From: Scandinavium hiltneri
GTDB lineage: Bacteria > Pseudomonadota > Gammaproteobacteria > Enterobacterales > Enterobacteriaceae
Direction of reading: 5' to 3'
Assembly: GCF_024764835.1 (NCBI RefSeq)
Contig: NZ_JALIGE010000067.1
Span: 62,001 to 126,000 of the forward strand
DNA length: 64,000 nt
The notes beneath the pieces were generated by a model. It made no database searches and was not told the DNA's origin. It worked only from the letters and a program-made list of their open reading frames with translations. Position 1 is the first letter of the stretch; every line of letters starts with the position of its first letter. The translations under genes and the position numbers were made by a program. Of the stretch, positions 8,762-16,255 are shown piece after piece.

Positions 8762-9820
8762 TCAGAAATCTTCTTTGGTTTCTTCAACGCTGTTGTCATC
8801 AACGGTGAAAGCCGGCTTGTCATCCTGATTGCTCAGCAGCAGCTCGCGCACTTTCTTCTCGATTTCTTTCGCCGCAGCCGGGTTCTCTTTCAGCCAGGAG
8901 ATAGCGTTGGCTTTACCCTGACCAATTTTGTCGCCGTTGTAGCTGTACCATGCACCCGCTTTCTCGATCAGCTTTTCTTTCACGCCGAGGTCAACGAGCT
9001 CGCCAAAGAAGTTAATGCCTTCACCGTAGAGGATCTGGAATTCAGCCTGTTTGAACGGTGCCGCGATTTTGTTTTTCACGACTTTCACGCGGGTTTCGCT
9101 GCCGATGACGTTATCGCCATCTTTCACTGCGCCGATGCGACGGATATCAAGACGTACGGAGGCGTAGAATTTCAGCGCGTTACCGCCGGTGGTGGTTTCC
9201 GGGTTACCGAACATCACACCGATTTTCATACGGATCTGGTTGATGAAGATAAGCAGCGTGCTGGACTGTTTCAGGTTACCGGCCAGCTTACGCATCGCCT
9301 GGCTCATCATACGTGCCGCGAGACCCATGTGAGAATCACCGATTTCACCTTCGATTTCCGCTTTCGGCGTCAGCGCCGCAACGGAGTCAACGATGATGAC
9401 GTCAACCGCACCAGAACGGGCCAGCGCGTCACAGATTTCCAGCGCCTGCTCACCGGTGTCCGGCTGAGAACACAGCAGGTTGTCGATATCGACACCCAGT
9501 TTACGTGCATAGACCGGGTCCAGAGCGTGCTCTGCATCGATAAACGCACAGGTTTTGCCTTCACGCTGTGCCGCAGCAACAACCTGCAGAGTCAGCGTGG
9601 TTTTACCGGAAGATTCTGGTCCGTAAATTTCAACAATACGACCCATCGGCAGGCCGCCAGCCCCCAGAGCGATATCCAGAGAAAGCGAACCGGTGGAGAT
9701 GGTTTCCACGTCCATGGAACGGTCTTCACCCAGGCGCATGATAGAGCCTTTACCGAATTGTTTTTCGATCTGGCCGAGTGCTGCCGCCAACGCTTTCTGT
9801 TTGTTTTCGTCGATAGCCAT
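8762..9820 (-). CDS. recA: Recombinase RecA
   Basis: 352-residue ATP-dependent strand-exchange protein and SOS coprotease. Walker A is GPESSGKT (about 66-73), Walker B is VIIVDSVAAL (about 140), the L2 loop contains GNPETTTGGNALKFYAS and the C-terminus is acidic. A LexA box lies 50-70 bases upstream of the ATG. pncC is upstream and recX downstream on the same strand. Confidence 0.99.
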   Translation of the reverse strand: MAIDENKQKALAAALGQIEKQFGKGSIMRLGEDRSMDVETISTGSLSLDIALGAGGLPMGRIVEIYGPESSGKTTLTLQVVAAAQREGKTCAFIDAEHALDPVYARKLGVDIDNLLCSQPDTGEQALEICDALARSGAVDVIIVDSVAALTPKAEIEGEIGDSHMGLAARMMSQAMRKLAGNLKQSSTLLIFINQIRMKIGVMFGNPETTTGGNALKFYASVRLDIRRIGAVKDGDNVIGSETRVKVVKNKIAAPFKQAEFQILYGEGINFFGELVDLGVKEKLIEKAGAWYSYNGDKIGQGKANAISWLKENPAAAKEIEKKVRELLLSNQDDKPAFTVDDNSVEETKEDF

Positions 9821-9873
9821 TATTGCTCCTGTCCGGGTGTTACCGCGTAAATTCTGTTTCGTTGAGGCAATTA

Positions 9874-9893
9874 TACTGTATGGTCATACAGTA
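9874..9893 (-). promoter_or_regulatory. LexA (SOS) box of recA
   Basis: TACTGTATGGTCATACAGTA contains CTGT-N8-ACAG and is nearly perfectly palindromic. It lies immediately upstream of recA and directly abuts the pncC stop codon. Confidence 0.95.
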
Positions 9894-10391
9894 TCAAGTG
9901 TTTTGTAGAAATTGTTGCCACAGCAGTTGCAAGGCATAAGCCGTAGCCTGTCGGCGCACGGCTTCGCGGTCTCCTGCGAAGCATTCCTGGTAAGTAAAGC
10001 CTTGTCCATTCGCACAGGCCAGGCCAAACCATACCGTGCCAACAGGCTTTTCTTTGCTGCCACCATCGGGCCCGGCGATGCCGCTCACGGAGAGCGCATA
10101 GGTGGCGCGTGCCGCGCGCAGTGCACCAATCGCCATTTCGACCACCACCGGTTCACTGACCGCGCCATGGTTCAATAACGTCTCTTCGCGCACGCCAATC
10201 ATCTGGGATTTCGCTTCGTTGCTGTAGGTGACAAACCCCCGTTCAAACCAGGCTGAACTGCCCGATATATCGGTCAGAACTTTGGCAATCCAGCCCCCGG
10301 TGCAGGATTCCGCCGTGGTGACGGTCGCTCCCTGCGCCTTCAGCGCCAGTCCAACTTCTTCGCTGAACGCCATCAATTCACTGTCGGTCAT
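9894..10391 (-). CDS. pncC: Nicotinamide-nucleotide amidase PncC (CinA-family)
   Basis: 165-residue CinA C-terminal-domain amidase that deamidates NMN to NaMN in pyridine nucleotide recycling. The TTAESCTGGW segment, YSNEAK, the EPVVVEMA helix and the GIAGPDGG motif are family hallmarks. An open frame extends upstream, but MTDSELM at 10391 matches the E. coli start; ATG 10397 is a possible alternative. Its stop codon abuts the recA LexA box. Confidence 0.95.
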   Translation of the reverse strand: MTDSELMAFSEEVGLALKAQGATVTTAESCTGGWIAKVLTDISGSSAWFERGFVTYSNEAKSQMIGVREETLLNHGAVSEPVVVEMAIGALRAARATYALSVSGIAGPDGGSKEKPVGTVWFGLACANGQGFTYQECFAGDREAVRRQATAYALQLLWQQFLQNT

Positions 10392-10496
10392 CGTCATCTC
10401 TCGCCGCCTGAAAAAGATGTTCAACAAGATACCATTTTCTTTCGCAGGAGGGAGATGAGGTGACAATTTTACGAGGATGCTTCAGAAAAATCGTGC

Positions 10497-10520
10497 AGCG
10501 CCCCGGGCTACCGGAGCGCT
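10497..10520 (-). terminator. Terminator of the zinc-type ABC transporter operon
   Basis: AGCGCCCCGGG and CCGGAGCGCT flank a short loop just after the binding-protein stop. On the minus strand the stem is followed by GCACGATTTTTC. Confidence 0.65.
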
Positions 10521-10528
10521 TATCAGAA

Positions 10529-11410
10529 TTACTTCATACTATTGGCGAGAGATTCCACATTGTGACGCAGCATTTTGACGTAGCTGTCAGCGACACCGCC
10601 TGGTTTCGACAGCGCCTCAGGATAGAGTTCACCGCCAGGCTGTGCACCGGTTGCCGTCGCAATTTGTTTAACCAGACGCGGATCGAGCTGGTTCTCCATA
10701 AACCAGGTATGCACGCCATCGGCTTTAATCTGATTGATGAGCGCGCCAACCTGCGCCGCGCTGGCTTCACTTTCAGACGACAGCCCCTGAGGTGCCATGA
10801 ACGTCACGCCGTAAGCCCGACCGAAATAACCAAACGCGTCATGGCTGGTCAGCACGTTACGCTTTGCCAGTGGAATAGCGTTGAAACGCGCCTTTGCCCA
10901 ACCGTCAATTTCCTGCAACTGAGCGATGTATTTCTGCCCGCTGGCATTGAGGGCGCCTTCATCCTGCGGGTCCGCTTTCACCAGCCCCGCCAGAATATTT
11001 TGTGCATACAGCGCCCCGTTGGCCGCGCTGTTCCACGCATGTGGGTCAGTCACGGTTTTACCGTCTTCATCCAGCGTATGCGTTTTCACCCCTTCCGACG
11101 CCACAACCAGCTTGCCTTTAAACCCTGACGCCTTCACCAGCCTGTCCAGCCAACCTTCGAGCCCAAGACCGTTGACCACCACCACGTCGGCCTTACTCAA
11201 CAGCACACTGTCTTTGGGCGAAGGCTCGAAGGTGTGCGGATCGCCATCCGGCCCGACCAGCGTATCGACGTGGACGTGCTCACCCCCAACCTGCTGAACC
11301 ATGTCACCAAGCACTGAAAAGCTCGTCACCACGTTTAGCGTCTTCGCCATTGCGCCCTGCGAAAGCGCCCCCAGCGCAAGCGCCAGAATCAATCCCGTTC
11401 TTTTCATCAT
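10529..11410 (-). CDS. Zinc/manganese-type ABC transporter periplasmic binding protein
   Basis: About 294 residues with a cleavable signal peptide (MMKRTGLILALALGALSQGAMA). It belongs to the ZnuA/PsaA cluster A-I family. The likely metal ligands are the histidines in GDPHTFEPSP (about 62), DPHAWN (about 125) and TSHDAFGYFG (about 190), plus an acidic residue near GELYPEAL. The long His-rich loop of classical ZnuA is absent. The frame stays open far upstream, but the tandem ATGs at 11410/11407 follow AAGGGGAA and precede the signal peptide. Last gene of the operon; the upstream Zur box favours zinc, though Mn or Fe cannot be excluded. Confidence 0.9.
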   Translation of the reverse strand: MMKRTGLILALALGALSQGAMAKTLNVVTSFSVLGDMVQQVGGEHVHVDTLVGPDGDPHTFEPSPKDSVLLSKADVVVVNGLGLEGWLDRLVKASGFKGKLVVASEGVKTHTLDEDGKTVTDPHAWNSAANGALYAQNILAGLVKADPQDEGALNASGQKYIAQLQEIDGWAKARFNAIPLAKRNVLTSHDAFGYFGRAYGVTFMAPQGLSSESEASAAQVGALINQIKADGVHTWFMENQLDPRLVKQIATATGAQPGGELYPEALSKPGGVADSYVKMLRHNVESLANSMK

Positions 11411-11421
11411 TTCCCCTTGCG

Positions 11422-12282
11422 TTAAAAAAGCGCTCGCAGGCTGAAAGCCAGTCGGCTGCGCGTGCCAAAAAATATCGAAATGAAAAACAGTCCGCTGGCG
11501 GTCAGCACGATTGACGGCCCTGCAGGTAAATTGGCCGACCACGACAGGCTTAAGCCGAGCCAGGCGCAGAACGCGCCGCTGACCGCCGCGAACAGTAAAA
11601 TACCGGGCAAGGTTTGCGCCCAGCAGCGCGCGGCGATAGCGGGTAGCATCATGACGCCGACCGCCATCAGCGTGCCGAGCACCTGAAAGCCCGCCACCAG
11701 GTTGATAACCAGCAGCGCCAGAAACAGCCCATGTAAAAGCGACGGCAAGCGGCGGGCATTGACTTCCAGCCACGCGCTGTCAAAGGCCTCGCTGACCAGC
11801 CCGCGATAAAGCAACGCCATGACCACCAGTGTCAGGCTGGCCACGCCGGAGACGAACAGCGCCGCATCGTTGTCGACCGCCAGAATCGAACCAAACAATA
11901 GATGCAGTAGATCTACGCTAGAGCCGCGCAGGGACACGAGGGTGACGCCCAGCGCCAGCGAGCCGAGGTAGAATCCGGCAAAGCTGGCATCCTCCTTTAA
12001 CGGCGTGCGCCGACTGACCCAACCGGCGACCAGCGCGACGGCAATCCCTGCAATGAACCCACCGATAGTCATCGCCAGCAGCGACATTCCGCTCAACAGA
12101 TACCCCACGGCGACGCCGGGTAAAATCGCGTGCGACAGCGCATCGCCCATCAGGCTCATCCGACGCAGCAAGAGGAAAACGCCGAGCATCGTGGTACTGA
12201 CCGACAGCGCCAGACACACCACCAGCGCGCGACGCATGAAGCCAAATTCGATAAAAGGCTGAAAGAAGATGTGCCAGATCAT
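11422..12282 (-). CDS. Zinc/manganese-type ABC transporter permease (ABC-3 family)
   Basis: 286-residue integral membrane permease with about eight hydrophobic segments. Hallmarks of the ZnuB/MntB family are LGVFLLLRRMSLMGDALSHA near residues 33-52 and the GTLMAVGVMMLPAIAAR segment near 205. It would form the membrane channel for the metal delivered by the binding protein downstream. Its start overlaps the ATPase stop by four bases. Confidence 0.92.
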   Translation of the reverse strand: MIWHIFFQPFIEFGFMRRALVVCLALSVSTTMLGVFLLLRRMSLMGDALSHAILPGVAVGYLLSGMSLLAMTIGGFIAGIAVALVAGWVSRRTPLKEDASFAGFYLGSLALGVTLVSLRGSSVDLLHLLFGSILAVDNDAALFVSGVASLTLVVMALLYRGLVSEAFDSAWLEVNARRLPSLLHGLFLALLVINLVAGFQVLGTLMAVGVMMLPAIAARCWAQTLPGILLFAAVSGAFCAWLGLSLSWSANLPAGPSIVLTASGLFFISIFFGTRSRLAFSLRALF

Positions 12283-12956
12283 GCGCGCCTCGCGTGGTCG
12301 AAGGCCGCCAGAATGGTGGGCGTGTCGCCCCAGCGAGCGTGCTGTGATTCCAGCAACAGTGTTTCCGGAAAGTGGCGGGCCACGCGAAGATTGTCGTGCA
12401 GCACGGCGAGAACGGTTTGCCCTTCGCGATGCATTTCAAGGATCAGCTCCATGAGCACCTGGCTGGTCGTTTCATCGATTCCGGTGAACGGTTCATCCAG
12501 CATCACCAACGGCGCCTGCTGAACCAGCACCCTGGCGAATAGCATTCTCTGAAACTGGCCACCAGAAAGCGCTTCAATGGGCGATGTACCAAGCGATGAC
12601 AGCCCTACCCTTTCCAGCGCTGAGGCAATTCTGCGGCGCATTTCAGCATTGAGACCGCGAAACAGCGAAACGCGCGGCCATGCGCCCTGGCTCACCACGT
12701 CGTAGACGCTCAATGGAAATTGCGATTCCAGCGCGTGACGCTGTGCCAGCCAGCCAATCACCGGGCGCGGTCCGTGCCAACGCAGCTGCCCGCTGACCGG
12801 AGGAATAAATCCCGCCAGCGTTTTCAATAATGTGGATTTACCGCAGCCGTTAACGCCGACGATCGCCGTCAGCGAACCGGTCTCAATCATGCCGCAGAGC
12901 GTGGGGGTAATGGCCAGGCGATCGTAGCCCGCCACCAGATGGTCGAGTTCAATCAT
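12279..12956 (-). CDS. Zinc/manganese-type ABC transporter ATPase
   Basis: 225-residue nucleotide-binding subunit. Walker A is GVNGCGKST (about 33-41), the signature is ALSGGQFQR (about 130) and Walker B is LVMLDEPFTGID (about 150), followed by the H-loop VLHDN. The upstream ORF extension is rejected. ATG 12956 overlaps the stop of a 36-codon upstream ORF (ATGA), pointing to translational coupling. Confidence 0.92.
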   Translation of the reverse strand: MIELDHLVAGYDRLAITPTLCGMIETGSLTAIVGVNGCGKSTLLKTLAGFIPPVSGQLRWHGPRPVIGWLAQRHALESQFPLSVYDVVSQGAWPRVSLFRGLNAEMRRRIASALERVGLSSLGTSPIEALSGGQFQRMLFARVLVQQAPLVMLDEPFTGIDETTSQVLMELILEMHREGQTVLAVLHDNLRVARHFPETLLLESQHARWGDTPTILAAFDHARRA

Positions 12957-13063
12957 GGGAGTGCCACCGCCCAGCAGGTCGCCAGCCACAGCAGGACCAG
13001 TACAACCAGAGCCAAAGCCAGCCGCAGCAGGCCGGAGGCGTTAAAAAGGGAAAAGGGAATCAT
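12953..13063 (-). CDS. 36-residue single-pass membrane microprotein heading the metal ABC operon
   Basis: ATG at 13063-13061 behind GAGG opens a 36-codon frame (MIPFSLFNASGLLR, then a hydrophobic stretch rich in L, A, V and W). It ends in TGA overlapping the ATPase ATG. About 22 hydrophobic residues in a row predict one membrane helix. The arrangement (Zur-like box, RBS, short ORF, ATGA overlap) suggests a true first gene of the operon. I recognise no family; it could be a transporter accessory peptide or a translated leader coupling expression. Confidence 0.6.
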   Translation of the reverse strand: MIPFSLFNASGLLRLALALVVLVLLWLATCWAVALP

Positions 13064-13079
13064 CGCCAACCTCAAATAC

Positions 13080-13092
13080 GTTATAACATAAC
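13080..13092 (-). promoter_or_regulatory. Zur-box-like operator
   Basis: GTTATAACATAAC matches the core of the enterobacterial Zur consensus (GTTATANTATAAC) at 12 of 13 positions, with perfect GTTAT/ATAAC arms. It is 17 bases upstream of the microprotein ATG and upstream of the metal ABC operon, so zinc-dependent repression is inferred. Confidence 0.75.
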
Positions 13093-13190
13093 AATAATGA
13101 GATTAACGAAACGTGTAAATCTGCGTCTGACGTTGGGGCTGTATCGAAATGTTTCAGACTCCCCTCCCGCAGGAGGGGATACAGACAGGA

Positions 13191-14273
13191 TTACTGCTGA
13201 GCTCGCGCCGCCGCCACTGCCTGGCCAAGCTGCCAGACTGCCATCGCGTAGTGCGTGCTGTGGTTATAGCGGGTGATGGTGTAGAAGTTCGGCAAGCCGT
13301 ACCAGTACTCATACCCGGTGCCCACGTCGAGACGTAACAGGCTCGCCTGCTGGTGATCACCCAGCGACTGCGTCGGCGACAATCCTGCGGCTGAAAGCTG
13401 TGAAACGCTGTAGTTCGTTTTGAAACCGTTATCCAGACCTGGTGCCTGGCCCGTGGCTGGCACTGCAACCTGATCGCCCTTCACCCAGCCATGCTGTTTG
13501 AAGTAGTTGGCTACGCTGCCGATTGCATCATCCGGATCCCACAGGTTGATGTGGCCATCACCGTTGAAGTCCACGGCGTACTGCTTATAGGACGACGGCA
13601 TAAACTGGCCGTAGCCCATCGCGCCGGCAAACGAGCCTTTCAGATCCAGCGGATCGTCCTGCTCGTCGCGCGCCATTAACAGGAAAGTTTCCAGCTCACC
13701 GGAGAAGTACTTCGCCCGACGCGGATAGTTGAATGATAGCGTCGCCAGCGCATCCAGAATACGGGTTTTGCCCATCACGCGACCCCAGCGGGTTTCAACG
13801 CCAATAATGCCGATGATAATTTCCGGTGGTACGCCGTACACCTGCCAGGCGCGGGTCAGTGCGTCCTGATGTTCATTCCAGAATACGACGCCGTTTTGCA
13901 CATTGTCCGGAGTAATAAACTGTTTGCGGTAGCGCAGCCAGGCGCCGTTTGGTCCGGTAGGAACCTGCGCCGTCGGTGCCTGACGGTCCATCAAACGCAG
14001 AACGTAATCCAGACGTTTGGCCTGAGACAGAATTTCATGCAGCTGTTGGCGGTCAAAGCCATGCTTACTGACCATCGAATCGATGAACTGATCCGCCGCC
14101 GCGTTGTTGGCGAAATCACCGCCCATCAGGGTCGTATTATGCTGCGGTTCCAGCAGGAAGCCGCCGGACTGGGCATTCGCCGTGGTCGGCGCTTCGGCGG
14201 TTTTCGGTTTGCTGCTGCAGGCAGCAACCAGCACGCAGAGCGGGAGTAAGGTCAGGTAACGACGCTTCAACAT
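13191..14273 (-). CDS. mltB: Membrane-bound lytic murein transglycosylase B
   Basis: 360-residue outer-membrane lipoprotein that cleaves the MurNAc-GlcNAc bond to 1,6-anhydro products. The lipobox is VAAC (Cys19). The catalytic Glu lies in GIIGVETRWG (about 163), followed by the family motif GAMGYGQFMPSSY and an EF-hand-like DFNGDGHINLWD (about 240). It sits next to the srl locus, as in E. coli. Confidence 0.96.
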   Translation of the reverse strand: MLKRRYLTLLPLCVLVAACSSKPKTAEAPTTANAQSGGFLLEPQHNTTLMGGDFANNAAADQFIDSMVSKHGFDRQQLHEILSQAKRLDYVLRLMDRQAPTAQVPTGPNGAWLRYRKQFITPDNVQNGVVFWNEHQDALTRAWQVYGVPPEIIIGIIGVETRWGRVMGKTRILDALATLSFNYPRRAKYFSGELETFLLMARDEQDDPLDLKGSFAGAMGYGQFMPSSYKQYAVDFNGDGHINLWDPDDAIGSVANYFKQHGWVKGDQVAVPATGQAPGLDNGFKTNYSVSQLSAAGLSPTQSLGDHQQASLLRLDVGTGYEYWYGLPNFYTITRYNHSTHYAMAVWQLGQAVAAARAQQ

Positions 14274-14456
14274 GTGACATCCATTTAGCTAATTCGGCAG
14301 AGATAAATATGGTAAAGCATCCCTGACCTCACAAGGAAGCGCTACCTGAGGTTAAAAAAAATCTTTCTTCAGTTTCTCTCTCACCTCGCACTATCTTTCA
14401 AAATGATCGCTTTATCTTTCACTGTGAGATCTACTTAACACTTAAAAAACTTTCAG
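14274..14456. promoter_or_regulatory. mltB-srl intergenic region, probable remnant srl promoter
   Basis: Non-coding, AT-rich. TGTGAGATCTACTTAACA near 14422 resembles one good CRP half-site with a weak second half. This is the expected position of the sorbitol operon promoter. The homology to srlA begins abruptly at about 14457, inside the coding region, so the promoter may now drive the truncated operon. Inference only. Confidence 0.4.
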
Positions 14457-14870
14457 CAACGCATTGAACGATTTGCTCAACGCTGCGCAGGCAATCCGGT
14501 TTCCCGCTACCTTATCCTGCCCTGTATCGGCACTTTTGTTTTTTGTAACCCGATGACGTTAAGCCTTGGCCGTTTTATGCCCGAGAAGTACAAACCGAGC
14601 TACTACGCCGCCGCGTCCTATAGCTGCCACTCAATGAATAGCCTGTTCCCGCACATCAACCCGGGCGAGCTGTTTGTCTACCTCGGCGTTGCCAACGGCC
14701 TGACCACACTCGGCCTGCCGCTGGGACCGCTGGCGGTCAGTTATCTGCTGGTCGGTCTTTTCACCAATTTCTTCCGCGGTTGGGTAACCGATCTGACGAC
14801 GGCCATTTTTGAGAAAAAAATGGGCATTCAGCTTGAGCAAAACGTTCGACTTTCAGGAGCCATCGTATGA
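14457..14870 (+). pseudogene. srlA: Sorbitol PTS enzyme IIC2 SrlA, N-terminally truncated
   Basis: Translation in one frame matches E. coli SrlA from about residue 50 (RIERFAQRCAGNPVSRYL) through the C-terminus. The first quarter, including the start codon and first membrane segment, is missing. The first usable ATG (14553) yields only 105 residues. The intact enzyme is the membrane component of the glucitol/sorbitol phosphotransferase system. Its stop overlaps the next remnant's ATG (ATGA), preserving the ancestral operon junction. A functional permease is unlikely. Confidence 0.9.
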
Positions 14871-14934
14871 CGCGCATTCGGATTGAAACACCGGACAGTC
14901 CATCAACGTGACCGGCGGGCAGGTGATGTTCTAA
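14867..14934 (+). pseudogene. Fused remnant of srlE (start) and srlD (end)
   Basis: The ATG opens with MTRIRIE, the N-terminus of SrlE (enzyme IIBC). After about seven codons the sequence switches, in another frame, to the last 13-14 codons of sorbitol-6-phosphate dehydrogenase SrlD (TGQSINVTGGQVMF, stop at 14934). All the rest of srlE, all of srlB and nearly all of srlD are deleted. The junction lies at an ACCGG that probably occurred in both parent genes. Confidence 0.85.
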
Positions 14935-14940
14935 GTTGTC

Positions 14941-15014
14941 ATGCCCGGTGGCGCTTCGCTTAACGGGCCTACACGCTCAACCGTAGGCCGGATAAGCGGA
15001 ACGCCATCCGGCAA
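14941..15014. repeat. REP/BIME palindromic repeat pair
   Basis: Two REP-type palindromes in opposite orientation: TGCCCGGTGGCGCTTCGCTT with ACGGGCCTAC, then GTAGGCCGGATAAGCGGAAC with GCCATCCGGCA. This is a typical enteric BIME, located in the intergenic gap between the srlD remnant and srlM. Confidence 0.9.
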
Positions 15015-15031
15015 TCACCAGGAAGATAAAC

Positions 15032-15418
15032 ATGATCACCACCCTCATCACCCTCATCACCCTCATCACCCTCATCACCCTCGCCATTATCGCCTGGCTG
15101 AGTCAACTCATCCTCGGCAGCTGGCAAATTCATCAGTTCAACCGTGAGTTTGATGCGCTGTGCCAAAAAGGCCGGGTCGGCATCGGACGCTCCGGTGGAC
15201 GTTTCAAGCCCCGTGTAGTGATAGCTATCGCCCTGGATGAGCACAACCGGGTGTGTGATTCGTTGATGCTTCGGGGCCTGACGATTTTCGCCCGGCCGGT
15301 GAAAATTCCGGCCATCAACGGCACACCGTTACAAAAATTGCAGCCTGATGTGATCTTTCCCCATGATCCACGCTGTCAGAATGCACTATCATTAGCGCTT
15401 AATCTGAAACATGGATAA
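15032..15418 (+). CDS. srlM: Glucitol operon activator SrlM (GutM)
   Basis: 128 residues versus about 119 in E. coli GutM, the auxiliary transcriptional activator of the sorbitol operon. One N-terminal membrane-like segment is followed by the conserved body (QIHQFNREFDALCQKGRVG ... FKPRVVIAIALD). The N-terminus is expanded by a 9-bp tandem repeat encoding Leu-Ile-Thr four times. The sorbitol genes it would serve are destroyed upstream, so selection on it may be relaxed. Confidence 0.9.
   Translation: MITTLITLITLITLITLAIIAWLSQLILGSWQIHQFNREFDALCQKGRVGIGRSGGRFKPRVVIAIALDEHNRVCDSLMLRGLTIFARPVKIPAINGTPLQKLQPDVIFPHDPRCQNALSLALNLKHG
15044..15079 (+). repeat. 9-bp tandem repeat (CTCATCACC)x4 within srlM
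   Basis: Four perfect copies of CTCATCACC plus a partial fifth, in frame, each encoding Leu-Ile-Thr directly after the srlM start. It is a candidate variable-number tandem repeat; the 9-bp unit keeps frame whatever the copy number. Confidence 0.95.
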
Positions 15419-15481
15419 TTTCGTTGTGAACGTTATAAACTTGCGAAATTATCATTTTGCAACTTAAGGAACACATCGCTA

Positions 15482-16255
15482 ATGAAACCACGTCAGCGGC
15501 AAGCTGCCATTATTGAGCATCTGCAAAAGCAGGGAAAAAGCTCAGTAGAGGAACTTGCCCACCACTTTGACACCACCGGTACCACGATACGCAAAGACCT
15601 GGTTCTACTCGAAAACGCCGGGGCGGTGATCCGAACCTACGGCGGGGTGATGCTCAACAAGGATGAGGCCGATCCGCCTATCGATCATAAAACGCTGATC
15701 AACACCCATCAGAAAGCGTTGATTGCCGAAGCCGCGGTTAAATTTGTCCATGACGGCGACTCGATTATCCTCGATGCGGGCAGTACGGTACTGCAGATGA
15801 TCCCGATGCTGAGCCACTTTAATAACATCACCGTGATGACCAACAGCCTGCATATCGTCAATGCGCTGTCCGAAGTCGATAACGAACAAACCATCCTGAT
15901 GCCCGGCGGCACGTTCCGCAAAAAATCCGCCTCCTTCCACGGCCAGCTGGCCGAAAACGCTTTCGAGCATTTCAGCTTTGATAAACTGTTTATGGGCACT
16001 GACGGGATCGATCTGAATGCGGGCGTGACCACCTTTAACGAAGTGTTCAGCGTCAGTAAGGCGATGTGTAACGCCGCCCGTGAAGTGATCCTGATGGCGG
16101 ATTCGTCAAAGTTTGGCCGCAAAAGCCCCAATATCGTCTGTAGCCTTGAAAGCGTTGATAAGCTGATTACCGACGCGGGTATCAGCCCGGCGTTCAAAAA
16201 AGCGCTTGAAGAGAAAGGCATCCACGTCATCGTCACAGGGGAAAAAGATGAGTGA
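15482..16255 (+). CDS. srlR: DNA-binding transcriptional repressor SrlR (GutR)
   Basis: 257-residue DeoR-family repressor of the sorbitol operon. The N-terminal winged helix-turn-helix (about 1-55, KSSVEELAHHFDTTGTTIRK) is followed by a sugar-phosphate isomerase-like sensor domain (DAGSTVLQM, TNSLHIVNAL, GTDGIDLNAG). Apparently intact although its PTS targets are deleted. The stop overlaps the gutQ start region by eight bases. Confidence 0.95.
   Translation: MKPRQRQAAIIEHLQKQGKSSVEELAHHFDTTGTTIRKDLVLLENAGAVIRTYGGVMLNKDEADPPIDHKTLINTHQKALIAEAAVKFVHDGDSIILDAGSTVLQMIPMLSHFNNITVMTNSLHIVNALSEVDNEQTILMPGGTFRKKSASFHGQLAENAFEHFSFDKLFMGTDGIDLNAGVTTFNEVFSVSKAMCNAAREVILMADSSKFGRKSPNIVCSLESVDKLITDAGISPAFKKALEEKGIHVIVTGEKDE

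Noticed and set aside
11411..11773. N-terminal extension of the metal-binding protein ORF
   Set aside because: The extension lies within the permease gene in another frame; the signal peptide begins at 11410, so secretion requires the later start.
13161..13178. CCCCTCC...GGAGGGG hairpin after mltB as a terminator
   Set aside because: The stem is good but no T-run follows on the minus strand, so intrinsic termination is not supported.
15044..15079. CRISPR-like repeat array
   Set aside because: The 9-bp units are contiguous without spacers and are an in-frame coding minisatellite; no CRISPR array or cas gene is visible anywhere in the window.
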